A stretch of DNA of 64,000 nt, taken from Marinospirillum alkalitolerans. Lineage in GTDB: Bacteria > Pseudomonadota > Gammaproteobacteria > Pseudomonadales > Halomonadaceae. The stretch lies in the NCBI RefSeq assembly GCF_045055655.1, contig NZ_JBANFI010000002.1, positions 124,001 to 188,000 on the forward strand, read 5' to 3'. Position numbers and translations under genes: made by a program. Below the pieces are notes generated by a model. It made no database searches. It saw only the letters and a list, made by a program, of their open reading frames with translations, and was not told the DNA's origin. Below, piece after piece: positions 16,224 through 25,922 of the stretch (position 1 is its first letter; each line of letters begins with the position of its first letter).

Positions 16224-17855
16224 ATGCTGAAAAACCTTCGTTTGTCCACTCGCTTGTTCCTTATTGGTGCCATCCCGATGAGTGGATTACTGCTGGTCTT
16301 GCTCCTATCCTATTCAGCCTCAGCGCAAAAGGATCGGCTCTTTGAACGCCTTTACCAGGATAACTTAATTTATCTGTCTGATATTTTGGTGACCCAACGC
16401 CTGCTGGAGCAAACAGCGCTCGAATCCATCCGGCGTAATCGCACTGGCTGGAGTAGCAATCAAGCTACGCAGGAGGAGGTCAACACCCACCTTGCGCGAG
16501 CAGAGGAGCATTGGCAACACTTTGTTCAGCACCAAACCACGGAACGCGATGAGATTCAAACAGCTCAGGCGGCATTAGAGCAGGTTCTGGCGCTCTATCA
16601 ACGCTGGATCGAACCCCTTGGGAGTGACGCCCTGACAGTGCGGGTACTCAATGAATCCACAGTGAATCATGAGATCCAGTCCACCATCCATCCGCTGGGC
16701 ACAGCTCTTGAAGCCGTGATTCGTAGCCAGTTGGATCTGGCCGCTGAAGTCAGTGACGAAGCCAGCCATCTCACCGAACAAATGCTCTGGCTCTACAGTG
16801 TTGGCGGCAGTCTGCTGGTGCTCTTTTCACTCTTGCTCGCTTGGCGTATCCAGCATTCGATTCAACGCCCACTCAAGCAGCTGCGCCAAGTCATGGTGCG
16901 CGTTGCCACTGAATCCGACCTGACTCAACGCTGTGAGCTGCAAGGCCAGAACGAAATCAGCGAGGCGGCCAATGCCTTTAACCAGATGCTGGTGCACTTT
17001 CATGCGTTGATTCAAGGCATCAACCAGCAGGCCAATCGCTTGAAAAAACACGCTTCCAGAATGCAGGACATCAGCCAACTGGTCAGTGAAAGTAGCGCCC
17101 ATCAATCCGAACAGGCAGAAGCCATGGCCTCTGCGCTAGAGCAGATCTCAGGCAATATTCAGGCAGTGGCAGAGAATACGCGCCATGCCGTCGATCTGGC
17201 GCAGGAATCCGATGATTTGAGTCAGGCAGGCGTCAACACGCTGAAAAAGGGGGTAGATGCCACACAAGAACTGGCCCAACTGGTGACCCAAGCGGATCAG
17301 ATCATTGCCGGCCTACATCAGGAATCGACACAGATCGCGCAGGTCTTGGGCGTCATTCAAAATATTGCCGAACAAACCAATTTACTGGCACTGAATGCGG
17401 CTATTGAAGCTGCCCGTGCAGGCGATGCAGGGCGTGGCTTTGCTGTGGTCGCTGATGAAGTGCGCAGCCTATCCAGTAACACCTCTGAAGCCACACATCA
17501 AATTCATCGCAAGCTCACCGATCTGCAAAACCAAGCGGATGCAGCAGTAAAGGCGATGAAAAAAGCGCAGCAGTGCGCCACACAGAGCGTTGTGCAGGCC
17601 GACCACTCAGATCAAGCCCTGAAAAAAATCAGTCACTCGGTACAGCATATTGCCCAGGTCAACGCCGAGATCGCTCAAGCTACCGCCGAGCAAAATCTGG
17701 CAACAGAACAAACCAGCCTTGGCGTGACGCAGCTGAATCAACAAGTGATGAGTTTGAACCAGCAAGCACAAGAAGCCAGTCAACTGAGCGAACACCTTGC
17801 CGAACTGGCGGTGCAGCTGCGCACCCAAGTCCGTCAGTTTAAAGTCGAATTTTAA
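16224..17855 (+). CDS. Methyl-accepting chemotaxis protein, four-helix-bundle sensor, probably Pho-regulated
   Basis: Chemoreceptor of 543 aa: transmembrane helix 1 (about 10-32), an all-helical periplasmic domain of about 150 residues of the 4HB_MCP type, transmembrane helix 2 (about 188-208), HAMP (about 209-262) and a cytoplasmic signalling hairpin with tip EQTNLLALNAAIEAARAG. A Pho box precedes it and phoBR is next door, so phosphate or a phosphate-loaded binding protein is the inferred stimulus. In Pseudomonas aeruginosa CtpH (4HB, binds phosphate) and CtpL (Pho-induced) are chemoreceptors for phosphate. Which of these it matches cannot be told from motifs. Shine-Dalgarno sequence is weak. 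The 230-bp region after it holds a C-rich tract but no gene. Confidence 0.92.
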   Translation: MLKNLRLSTRLFLIGAIPMSGLLLVLLLSYSASAQKDRLFERLYQDNLIYLSDILVTQRLLEQTALESIRRNRTGWSSNQATQEEVNTHLARAEEHWQHFVQHQTTERDEIQTAQAALEQVLALYQRWIEPLGSDALTVRVLNESTVNHEIQSTIHPLGTALEAVIRSQLDLAAEVSDEASHLTEQMLWLYSVGGSLLVLFSLLLAWRIQHSIQRPLKQLRQVMVRVATESDLTQRCELQGQNEISEAANAFNQMLVHFHALIQGINQQANRLKKHASRMQDISQLVSESSAHQSEQAEAMASALEQISGNIQAVAENTRHAVDLAQESDDLSQAGVNTLKKGVDATQELAQLVTQADQIIAGLHQESTQIAQVLGVIQNIAEQTNLLALNAAIEAARAGDAGRGFAVVADEVRSLSSNTSEATHQIHRKLTDLQNQADAAVKAMKKAQQCATQSVVQADHSDQALKKISHSVQHIAQVNAEIAQATAEQNLATEQTSLGVTQLNQQVMSLNQQAQEASQLSEHLAELAVQLRTQVRQFKVEF

Positions 17856-17967
17856 GCAGGCTGCTCTGATCGGCCAAGGAAGGCCCATCGCATCCCCCTC
17901 TTCGCCACTGCCCCCACTCGCCTCACCCCTCTCCCCCCCCACTTGCTGACTTCACCAAGATTAAAGA

Positions 17968-17995
17968 GTGACTTATAGAGCCAAAAATTTATAAT
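17968..17995 (+). promoter_or_regulatory. Predicted sigma-70 promoter of the hybrid kinase gene
   Basis: GTGACT (17968-17973) and a perfect TATAAT (17990-17995) are separated by 16 bp, about 90 bp upstream of the start at 18085. No Pho box is seen here. Confidence 0.55.
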
Positions 17996-18084
17996 GAAAA
18001 GAGCAGCTCACCATCTACCGATGGCAATTTTTATTTGGTCTTCTTGCTGCTTAAAATCGAAGGCCATCTGCTCAGGAGCCCAGT

Positions 18085-20787
18085 ATGCAGGAGGCCCATG
18101 CTTCTTCTTCCATCAGTGCGCTGAATGCTCTTCAGCAAGCTCTGCCTGAGCTTGATCCTCTGCATCAACTAGCGATCCATTTTCCCGGTACGCTCTATAT
18201 TTACCAACTTTTTCCCGATGGCCGCAGCTGCTTTCCTTTTTCGACATCTGGCATTGAGGCCATCTATGGCTGGCCGAGCGATCAGCTGATCCAGGATGCC
18301 AGCCCGGTGTTTGATCGGCTGCACCCTGAGGATCTCGCTCAGGTGAGTAGCAGCATCAGTCGATCAGCACAGCAGTTGAGTCTTTGGGAAGCCGAATATC
18401 GTGTCCTGCACCCGCAAAGAGGCGAACGCTGGATTCAAGGGCGAGCCACACCCCAGCGGCTTGAAGATGGCTCGGTGCTCTGGCATGGCTATCTCTACGA
18501 CATCACCGAGACCAAGCATCAAGCCTTGGCGCTGGAGCAGGCACAAACTCGCATTCAGCTGGCGATGGAAGCCTCAGACACCGGCCTATGGCAGTGGGAC
18601 TTGCAGCAGGACCAATTACACTGGTCGGATGAGGCGTTTACCCAACTGGGCTATGCTCCTCAGGCTTTTCCTCTGACACTGCGCCGTTTCCTCAAACTGA
18701 TGCATCCTGAAGACAAGCCGCATAGCATCAAACTGATCCAACAGCACACGCGCCAGCAGCAGGCTTTTAGCGTGGAGTTTCGTTTAAGGCGCGCAGATCA
18801 AAGCTGGCTTTGGGTGCAATGTCGCGGCAAGGTGCTCCAGTATGATCAAGATCAACGGCCGAGCTTGATGATGGGAACACATACCAATATCAGCCATTTG
18901 AAGCAGATTCAGGCCGAGCTCGAACAGGCGCGCCAGCTTGCTGAGCAAGCCAATCTGGCCAAATCCAGTTTTCTCGCCAATATGAGCCATGAAATTCGCA
19001 CACCCATGAATGGGATTCTTGGGCTCAGCCAAATCAGTACCAATGAAGATGATCCCCACACCCTGCGCCAACGCCTGGCCCAGATCGATCAGGAAGGTCG
19101 CCAACTGCTGGGGCTGCTGAATGATATTCTCGATTTATCGCGCATTGAGGCAGGTAAACTCCAAATAGAAGCCGTGCCCTTTTCTCTGGCTCAGTTGATC
19201 GATGGCCTGTACAGTCTTTATCTACGTCTAGCGCAGGATAAAAACATTCATTTTGATCTCCAGCTCGATACGGATCTGGCCGAGGTTTATCAAAGCGATC
19301 CACTGCGCCTCAAGCAGGTGCTGGGCAATCTGCTCAGTAATGCGATTAAATTCACCCAAGAAGGCAGTGTCAACCTTAGCGTGCAGATCACCCGCCATCA
19401 ACGCCATCAAGGGCGCGACCTTCATCAGCTTCACTTTTGTGTTGAAGACACAGGCATCGGCATCGCTTTAGAGCAGCAAACGCATCTTTTTCAGGCCTTT
19501 AGTCAGGCTTCGCAATCCACCGCGCGTCATTACGGTGGTTCGGGGCTGGGATTACTCATCAGCCAGCATCTGGTGCATTCTCTCGGTGGCGAAGGCATCC
19601 AACTAGAGAGCGCACTCGGCGCAGGGAGTCGCTTCCATTTTGTGCTGCCCTTGGTGCTCTGCCAGGCCGATGAGCAGCAGCTGATGAGTCCACCTTGCTT
19701 TGAGAACCACGCAGCACCGCTGACAGGCTGCGTCCTGCTGGTCGAGGACAATCGCATTAACCAGCAGGTTGCTCAAGTGCAATTGCAGCAACTGGGCTTG
19801 ACGACCAAAATAGCAGAACACGGACAAGCGGCGCTGGATCTTTTGCAACAAGAAGAAGTCGATCTGATTTTAATGGATGTCCAGATGCCGGTGATGGATG
19901 GCTACGAAGCAACACGTCGCTTACGCGCCCAAGGCAACAAGCTCCCTATTATTGCGCTCACGGCGGCCGCGATGCCAGAAGACCAGCAGCGCGCCAAAGA
20001 AGCTGGCATGAATGGCCATCTCGCCAAACCTATCTCGGCACAGCAACTCTATCAGGCTTTAGCGCCTTATCTGGCAGTAGAGATGCCCTCAGGCTTGATC
20101 CAACTTCCTGCGCAGCAGCCTGCACTGGCTGAACCCAGCGAGCCTTCACCAGCGCACCCTCTTATCATCAATATTGAGCGGGCCAAACAGCTTTTAGCTG
20201 GAGATCTGGCGCTACATCAACGTCTGACTCAGCAGTTTATGCAAGACTTTGCGCAACGCTTTCAGCCCTTGGCTGATCAGCTGGCACAACTGCAACCCGA
20301 TAGCCCCAGTGAGGCCTTGAGTGCAACCCAGCAGCTGGCTCATGCATTAAAGGGTATCGCCGGTAACCTGGCCTTTGATGCATTAGCTGCCGCCACCAGT
20401 GAATTAGATGCCTGCTTAAAGCAGGCCCAGTGCCCTAGCCACATAGCCATCGCACACTGGCAGCAACAACTGACGCTGCTTTTTGATGCCCTGACAAGAG
20501 CAGAGCCAGAGAGACAGAGCCCAGTCCAATCACAAACAACGATGCCTCTAGCACAAGAAACGGCATCTCTAGCGCACCTTCAGCAGCTGCTGGCCCAACT
20601 CCACCAGCAGCTGGTGGCACATGAAATGATTTATGAAGATCAGCTGGCCCCCTTACGTCAGATGCTGATCAGCTGGCCGCAGGCACAAACACAATGGCAG
20701 CAGCTTGAACAGCAGCTTGACCAGCTCGAACTCGATCAAGCCGCACAGACGGTCAGCCATCTTCTCGAACAACTCAAGGAAGGATAA
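18085..20787 (+). CDS. Soluble hybrid sensor histidine kinase (PAS-PAS-HisKA-HATPase-REC-Hpt)
   Basis: 900-aa kinase with no transmembrane segment, so cytoplasmic. Two PAS/PAC sensor domains (about 28-145 and 155-275), HisKA with H302 (NMSHEIRTPMNG), HATPase_c (NLLSNAIKFT, VEDTGIGIA, GGSGLGLLIS), a receiver with D598 (LILMDVQMPVMDGYEA) and a C-terminal Hpt with H753 (LAHALKGIAGNLA). It is an unorthodox phosphorelay kinase carrying its own phosphotransfer domain. The stop codon is followed after 4 bp by the GTG of the next hybrid kinase, so the two are co-transcribed. The Hpt could pass phosphate to receivers of the neighbour. The stimulus is unknown. Confidence 0.92.
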   Translation: MQEAHASSSISALNALQQALPELDPLHQLAIHFPGTLYIYQLFPDGRSCFPFSTSGIEAIYGWPSDQLIQDASPVFDRLHPEDLAQVSSSISRSAQQLSLWEAEYRVLHPQRGERWIQGRATPQRLEDGSVLWHGYLYDITETKHQALALEQAQTRIQLAMEASDTGLWQWDLQQDQLHWSDEAFTQLGYAPQAFPLTLRRFLKLMHPEDKPHSIKLIQQHTRQQQAFSVEFRLRRADQSWLWVQCRGKVLQYDQDQRPSLMMGTHTNISHLKQIQAELEQARQLAEQANLAKSSFLANMSHEIRTPMNGILGLSQISTNEDDPHTLRQRLAQIDQEGRQLLGLLNDILDLSRIEAGKLQIEAVPFSLAQLIDGLYSLYLRLAQDKNIHFDLQLDTDLAEVYQSDPLRLKQVLGNLLSNAIKFTQEGSVNLSVQITRHQRHQGRDLHQLHFCVEDTGIGIALEQQTHLFQAFSQASQSTARHYGGSGLGLLISQHLVHSLGGEGIQLESALGAGSRFHFVLPLVLCQADEQQLMSPPCFENHAAPLTGCVLLVEDNRINQQVAQVQLQQLGLTTKIAEHGQAALDLLQQEEVDLILMDVQMPVMDGYEATRRLRAQGNKLPIIALTAAAMPEDQQRAKEAGMNGHLAKPISAQQLYQALAPYLAVEMPSGLIQLPAQQPALAEPSEPSPAHPLIINIERAKQLLAGDLALHQRLTQQFMQDFAQRFQPLADQLAQLQPDSPSEALSATQQLAHALKGIAGNLAFDALAAATSELDACLKQAQCPSHIAIAHWQQQLTLLFDALTRAEPERQSPVQSQTTMPLAQETASLAHLQQLLAQLHQQLVAHEMIYEDQLAPLRQMLISWPQAQTQWQQLEQQLDQLELDQAAQTVSHLLEQLKEG

Positions 20788-20791
20788 ACGC

Positions 20792-23700
20792 GTGTTCCAT
20801 CGACTCCCTGCTTCACTGAGCCGACGCCTGCTCCTGCTCACTCTGTGCAGCATCGTCATCATGACCTTGATCATCAGTAGCGTGATCAGTTATTTGCTGC
20901 TCGATAGCCATCAACAGCAGATCATTCGCCATCAGCAGGATTTCTCGCAACTGGTCGCCAACCGTGTTGATCACAATCTGCGTGAGCGCACCTATGCCTT
21001 AGAAGATCTTGCTACGCTGCTGCAGGCTAACCATCAACTGGTCTCTGAACAACGCTTACAACAGCTGCTGGATGAACGCTTGCTAATGCATAATCAATTC
21101 AACAATGGACTGGCGATTGCCAATGCAGAGGGTCAAGTGATCGTTGAATCGCCCACGATAGGACGCGTTGGATTGGATGTGCGTGACCGTGAACATTTTA
21201 TTCAGGTGCAGGAGCAGCTCACACCCTTTATCTCTCAGCCAATTATCGGTCGTGCCAGTCAAGAACCTATTTTTACCATCAGCGTGCCAATTCTGAGCCA
21301 CGAAGGCGTTTTTCTTGGCACTTTGATCGGCTCAACTCGCCTGCGCCGCGATAATCTTTTTCTTGATATTTCCAAAGAAACCATCGGCAACTCAGGACGC
21401 ATGTGGCTGCTGGATCTGGACGCTGATCTGATCATCACCTCCAGCCTGGCTGAAAAATCCATGACGCCTATCTCCGATTTGGGCACCAGTGAAGTGGTGC
21501 AAAATCTACTCGCAGGCCAATTCTACGGCATTGCACGCAGTTATTTTGGCAATATGCGCGTGGTTTTTACCGCCAGCTCGCTCGATGAAATGCCCTGGAC
21601 GGTTTTGCATACTTTCCCGACCGATGAGATGCTGATCTCGCTACGCCAACTGCTGTGGCAAATTCTACTGACCAGCCTGCTGCCGGGGCTGGCGATACTG
21701 CTGCTGACAGGCTGGCTGATTCGCCGTCAGCTCCATCCGCTGGAAAGCGCCGCACAACAGCTCGATAGCATGCAGGATGCGCAGGTGGCCCTGACACCGC
21801 TGCCCGTCCATGCCCAGGATGAAGTCGGTACACTGGTCACAGCGCTCAACCAACTCCTCGCCAGTCAGCAGCGTTATGCCGAAGAGCTTCAGGCCGCCAC
21901 ACGCGAAGCGCAGGCCGCCAATCAGGCTAAATCCCAGTTCCTGGCCAATATGAGCCATGAAATCCGCACTCCACTGAATGCCATCATCGGCCTCAGCGAG
22001 CTGCTGCTGGATAAACACCTGCCCAAAACGACCCAGCAGCGGGTTGAACATATCCACCGTTCAGGGCAATTGCTGCTCGGCGTGATCAATGACCTGCTCG
22101 ACTTCTCTAAAATTGAGGCGGGATGCCTTGAAGCCGAAGAAGCGCCCTTTGAACTCCATCATGTGATTCAGCATCTGGTCAGCCTCTTTGCCTTGCCGAT
22201 CAGCCAAAAAGGACTCGAATTTATTGTGCGGGTCCAGCCGGATCTACCCGAGCAGTATCTCGGCGATGAGCTTCGCCTGACACAGGTGCTAACCAACCTG
22301 CTCAGTAACGCGGTCAAGTTCACCGATCAAGGCAGCATCACGCTGAGCATTCAGCGTAGGGCAGCAACGCAGCGAGCAACGCACGACGAGATCGACAAGG
22401 TCGCGCTGATCTTCAGCATTGAGGACACAGGCATCGGCATGAATGCTGAGCAGCAATCGCGCCTCTTTCAGGCCTTTAGCCAGGTTGATAATTCAATGAC
22501 GCGTCGTCACGGCGGGACTGGCTTGGGGCTGGTGATCAGCGAGCAGTTGGTTGAGCTGATGGGCGGGCAAGGCATCCAACTGGAGAGCACGCCCAATAGC
22601 GGTAGCCGCTTTGCGTTTGAGATCCATCTGCCCGTGGTTTCGCAGAGCACACAGCGTCCACGCTTAGAGAATATCCAGCCAGGCACAGCCCTGGTCGTTG
22701 ATGATCAACCTGTAGCGCGCTTGGTGCTGCGCGAGATTTTAGAAACCTGGCATTTTGATGTCGAAGAGGCCACCGATGGCCTTGAAGCCGTTGAAAAGGT
22801 CGAGCAAGCCCTGGCCGCTGGACGTCACTTCAGCGCCATTTTGATGGACTGGGAAATGCCGCGCCTCAATGGACTCAGTGCGCTGCGTCATATACGTCAG
22901 CTGCTTGAGCAGCATGCCCACCCTCAGCCGCTGCCGACCATGCTGATGGTCTCCGCGCACGATCAAAACCATATCCGTCTTCAAGCCGAAGAAGACATCA
23001 CCTATCTGCATAAGCCTGTCCATCGCTCCAATTTATACAATGCACTCTGCCATCTGTATCAACAAGCCCATGCTGAAGCGCCGCCAAGCCGCTTCCAACA
23101 CCAGAAGGTGCTGGTGGTTGATGATCATCAGATCAATCAGCAGGTCGTGGGTGCTCAGCTGCAAGCTATGGGGCTAGAGGTGGATTTTGCCGATCACGGT
23201 GGCGAAGCTGTCGAGAAGGTCAGTCACACCAGCTATGATCTGGTGCTGATGGATATTCAAATGCCCGTCATGGATGGTTATGAGGCAACACGACTGATCC
23301 GTGAGCAGCAACCAGATCTGCCGATTATTGCCCTCACTGCCGCAGCCCTAGTGGAAGACAAGCACAAGGCCATCAACGCGGGCATGAATGACCACCTTGG
23401 CAAGCCATTTAGTCAGCAACAGCTGATCGAATGCCTCCAGCGCTGGTTAAAAGCAACTATACTGCCTGGTCTGAATCCAGCACTTTTGGATGACGAGGAA
23501 TGGCAAGAAGTCACGAACCCGCCCAACGCGACTCATCAGCCCCAAGCCGCGCTTGAAAATACGGGTCCTGAAAATACGGGCTCTGAGAAAAACTGTCCCG
23601 AACAGCAAAAACCACGCATTTTGATCGTCGATGATATGCCAGAAAACATCAAAGTGCTGGCCAGTCAGCTGAAGGATGAGTATCGCATTCAGGTGGCCAA

Positions 23701-24535
23701 CAAGGGTGCCAAGGCACTGGAGATCGCACGCAGTGCCACACCGCCAGATTTAATTCTGCTCGACATCATGATGCCGGATATTGACGGCTACACTGTTTGC
23801 CGCGAATTGAAGAGTGATCCGAACACCATTCATCTACCGATTATTTTTGTCAGTGCGCTGAATGAAATCGAGAATGAAGAAAAAGGACTGAATCTGGGTG
23901 CCGTTGATTACATCACCAAACCCTTTCATGTGCCGATCGTCAAAGCACGGATTCGCAATCATATCAGCCTCAAGATCAAGACCGACCTGTTGGAAGACAT
24001 GTCACAGGTCGATGGTCTGACGCAGATTGCCAACCGACGCCATTTTGATCAGGTGATGGAAAAAGAAATTCAGCGTCATAAGCGAAGTGAATACCCACTT
24101 GGGGTGATCATGATGGATATTGATTTCTTCAAGCCATTTAACGATAACTATGGTCATGGCAAGGGTGATGAGTGCTTGATCAAAGTCGCGCGGGCGTTAC
24201 AGCAGGTCATCCACCGCCCTGGTGATCTGATCGCGCGCTATGGCGGTGAAGAGTTTGTCGCGCTTCTCCCTGAGACAGACGAGCAAGGCGTTGAGAAAAT
24301 CGCCCAAGCGCTTTTAGAGGCTGTGGATCAACTCCACTTCCCTCATGCCTACTCTCAAGTGGCGGAGCATGTCACCATCAGCCTTGGTGCCGTCGCGGCG
24401 ATCCCTGATGCTTCTTGGTCAGCCAGTGCACTGCTGAAAGCGGCCGACCAGGCTCTGTATCAAGCGAAGGAGCAAGGCCGCCATCAGGTACAGGTTTATC
24501 CCCATGAAGCACCACCACAGGAGCAAGCAGAATAA
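20792..24535 (+). CDS. Membrane hybrid kinase with three receivers and a GGDEF diguanylate cyclase domain
   Basis: 1247-aa protein. Order: transmembrane helix (about 11-37), dCache periplasmic sensor (about 40-285), transmembrane helix (about 288-312), HAMP, HisKA with H389 (NMSHEIRTPLN), HATPase_c, three receivers (acceptors in AILMDWEMP, LVLMDIQMP and LILLDIMMP) and a C-terminal GGDEF domain. The cyclase has the active GGEEF signature and an inhibitory I-site RPGD five residues before it, so it should make c-di-GMP with feedback control. The GTG at 20792 is chosen because AAGGA lies upstream and it avoids a long overlap with the preceding kinase. No Hpt is present; the upstream kinase supplies one. 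Confidence 0.92.
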   Translation: MFHRLPASLSRRLLLLTLCSIVIMTLIISSVISYLLLDSHQQQIIRHQQDFSQLVANRVDHNLRERTYALEDLATLLQANHQLVSEQRLQQLLDERLLMHNQFNNGLAIANAEGQVIVESPTIGRVGLDVRDREHFIQVQEQLTPFISQPIIGRASQEPIFTISVPILSHEGVFLGTLIGSTRLRRDNLFLDISKETIGNSGRMWLLDLDADLIITSSLAEKSMTPISDLGTSEVVQNLLAGQFYGIARSYFGNMRVVFTASSLDEMPWTVLHTFPTDEMLISLRQLLWQILLTSLLPGLAILLLTGWLIRRQLHPLESAAQQLDSMQDAQVALTPLPVHAQDEVGTLVTALNQLLASQQRYAEELQAATREAQAANQAKSQFLANMSHEIRTPLNAIIGLSELLLDKHLPKTTQQRVEHIHRSGQLLLGVINDLLDFSKIEAGCLEAEEAPFELHHVIQHLVSLFALPISQKGLEFIVRVQPDLPEQYLGDELRLTQVLTNLLSNAVKFTDQGSITLSIQRRAATQRATHDEIDKVALIFSIEDTGIGMNAEQQSRLFQAFSQVDNSMTRRHGGTGLGLVISEQLVELMGGQGIQLESTPNSGSRFAFEIHLPVVSQSTQRPRLENIQPGTALVVDDQPVARLVLREILETWHFDVEEATDGLEAVEKVEQALAAGRHFSAILMDWEMPRLNGLSALRHIRQLLEQHAHPQPLPTMLMVSAHDQNHIRLQAEEDITYLHKPVHRSNLYNALCHLYQQAHAEAPPSRFQHQKVLVVDDHQINQQVVGAQLQAMGLEVDFADHGGEAVEKVSHTSYDLVLMDIQMPVMDGYEATRLIREQQPDLPIIALTAAALVEDKHKAINAGMNDHLGKPFSQQQLIECLQRWLKATILPGLNPALLDDEEWQEVTNPPNATHQPQAALENTGPENTGSEKNCPEQQKPRILIVDDMPENIKVLASQLKDEYRIQVANKGAKALEIARSATPPDLILLDIMMPDIDGYTVCRELKSDPNTIHLPIIFVSALNEIENEEKGLNLGAVDYITKPFHVPIVKARIRNHISLKIKTDLLEDMSQVDGLTQIANRRHFDQVMEKEIQRHKRSEYPLGVIMMDIDFFKPFNDNYGHGKGDECLIKVARALQQVIHRPGDLIARYGGEEFVALLPETDEQGVEKIAQALLEAVDQLHFPHAYSQVAEHVTISLGAVAAIPDASWSASALLKAADQALYQAKEQGRHQVQVYPHEAPPQEQAE

Positions 24536-24543
24536 GAAGCGGC

Positions 24544-25776
24544 TCAGTTCTGCGTGGGTTCAAGCTGGCCTTCACTGGGCAAGGCCAGCGCCAGCAAGGC
24601 CGCCACAAGAACCAGAGCAGAAGACACCCACAAACAGGCCACCAGGCCATAGACTTGAAACACCCAGCCAGAAAGCAGCGTGCCGCACAAGCGGCCCATC
24701 GCATTGGCCATATAGTAAAAACCAACATCTAAAGAAACACCTTCACTGCGTGCATAGCGCACAATCAGATAGCTATGCACAGAAGAGTTAACCGCAAAGA
24801 ACACGCCAAAAATCAATAGCCCCACCACCAGCACCTGACCCGCGGGCCAGTCAGCCAAGAGTGCAAGCGCGATCACCGCAGGCCAGATGGCCAATGCCAT
24901 CCCCCAACCAACAGCCGCAGCACGTTGTGGCAGCTGACCCGACACCCGCTGCGTGACCTGCGGAGCCAGAGCCTGTACAGCGCCATAGCCGATAACCCAA
25001 AGTGCCATAAAGGCCCCCACCTGCCAGAAATCCCAGCCCAGCGTGGCCTTCAAAAAGACGGGCAGGGCAATGACAAACCAGACATCCCGCGCGGCAAATA
25101 AAAACAACCGCGCCGCAGACAGCCAATTAATCGCCGAGCTATTGGAGAAGATCTCCTTAAACTTGGGCTGATGTTTCGTGCGGCCCAGCTCTTCACGCAG
25201 CAGCCACAAGGAAGCCCCCCACACCAACAGCAGCAACACCAGCATCGCCCAGATGGCACCAGTAAATCCCCACAGACTCAGCAATAGGGCACCTAGGAAA
25301 AAACCCACGCCCTTGAGTGCATTTTTAGAGCCAGTCAAAAAGGCGACCCAAGCATAGAGGCGACCCTGAGCGTTTTCTGGCAGCAGCAGCTTAATGGCGC
25401 TTTTGGCGCTCATTTTATTCAAATCTTTCGCGATCCCAGACAAGGCTTGCGCAGCCATCACCCAGATCAGAGTCAGCCATTCAGGTGGTAAGGTCAGCAT
25501 GGCTAATGCCAGCACTTGTAGCCCTAAACCCAAATTCATGGTGCGATTCAAGCCAATGCGTGCGCCAAGCCAGCCACCTACCAGATTGGTGATCACACCA
25601 AAAATCTCATAAAAAACAAACAGCATCGCCAGCTGGATCGGCGTGTAGCCCAGCTGATGAAAATGCAGTAGCACCAGCATCCTGAGTGCACCATCCGTCA
25701 GGGTGAAGGACCAGTAGTTCGCCGTAATCAGCAGGTAGTTCTTCACTCCTGCACTCAAGCCAGTCAAGGACGGCAT
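24544..25776 (-). CDS. arsJ: ArsJ-type MFS efflux transporter (1-arseno-3-phosphoglycerate export)
   Basis: 410-aa major-facilitator protein with about 12 hydrophobic helices. The opening GVKNYLLITANYWSFTLTDG and the following LRMLVLLHFHQLGYTP, EIFGVITNLVGGWLG and FAVNSSVHSYLI segments match what I know of the ArsJ family. ArsJ exports 1-arseno-3-phosphoglycerate, the unstable ester made by a partner GAPDH from arsenate, giving arsenate resistance. That partner gene lies 146 bp upstream on the same strand. Start: GAGGTG precedes the ATG. It is convergent with the GGDEF kinase, 8 bp away, with no obvious terminator between. No arsR or arsC is present nearby. Confidence 0.9.
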   Translation of the reverse strand: MPSLTGLSAGVKNYLLITANYWSFTLTDGALRMLVLLHFHQLGYTPIQLAMLFVFYEIFGVITNLVGGWLGARIGLNRTMNLGLGLQVLALAMLTLPPEWLTLIWVMAAQALSGIAKDLNKMSAKSAIKLLLPENAQGRLYAWVAFLTGSKNALKGVGFFLGALLLSLWGFTGAIWAMLVLLLLVWGASLWLLREELGRTKHQPKFKEIFSNSSAINWLSAARLFLFAARDVWFVIALPVFLKATLGWDFWQVGAFMALWVIGYGAVQALAPQVTQRVSGQLPQRAAAVGWGMALAIWPAVIALALLADWPAGQVLVVGLLIFGVFFAVNSSVHSYLIVRYARSEGVSLDVGFYYMANAMGRLCGTLLSGWVFQVYGLVACLWVSSALVLVAALLALALPSEGQLEPTQN

Positions 25777-25842
25777 GGAGACACCTCGCTATCGCTTTCT
25801 TCAAGCCCTGTTTTCTCGGGCATTGGGACCATCAAACCATCA

Positions 25843-25877
25843 AAAGGCACCCAGAGCCAACGACCCTGAGTGCCTTC
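25843..25877 (-). terminator. Hairpin between the GAPDH gene and arsJ (possible attenuator)
   Basis: On the reverse strand, AAGGCACTCAG pairs with CTGGGTGCCTT, followed by a short TTTTGATGG. The stem is good but the T-run is short, so partial termination or mRNA processing between the two genes is plausible. Confidence 0.45.
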
Positions 25878-25922
25878 TCCAACCACAAACTTTCAGCACT
25901 GTTCAGGCTGATTGGCAAGGCT

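Noticed and set aside
17880..17942. C-rich tract after the Pho-box chemoreceptor
   Set aside because: Unusual composition only; no repeat unit, hairpin or gene could be supported.
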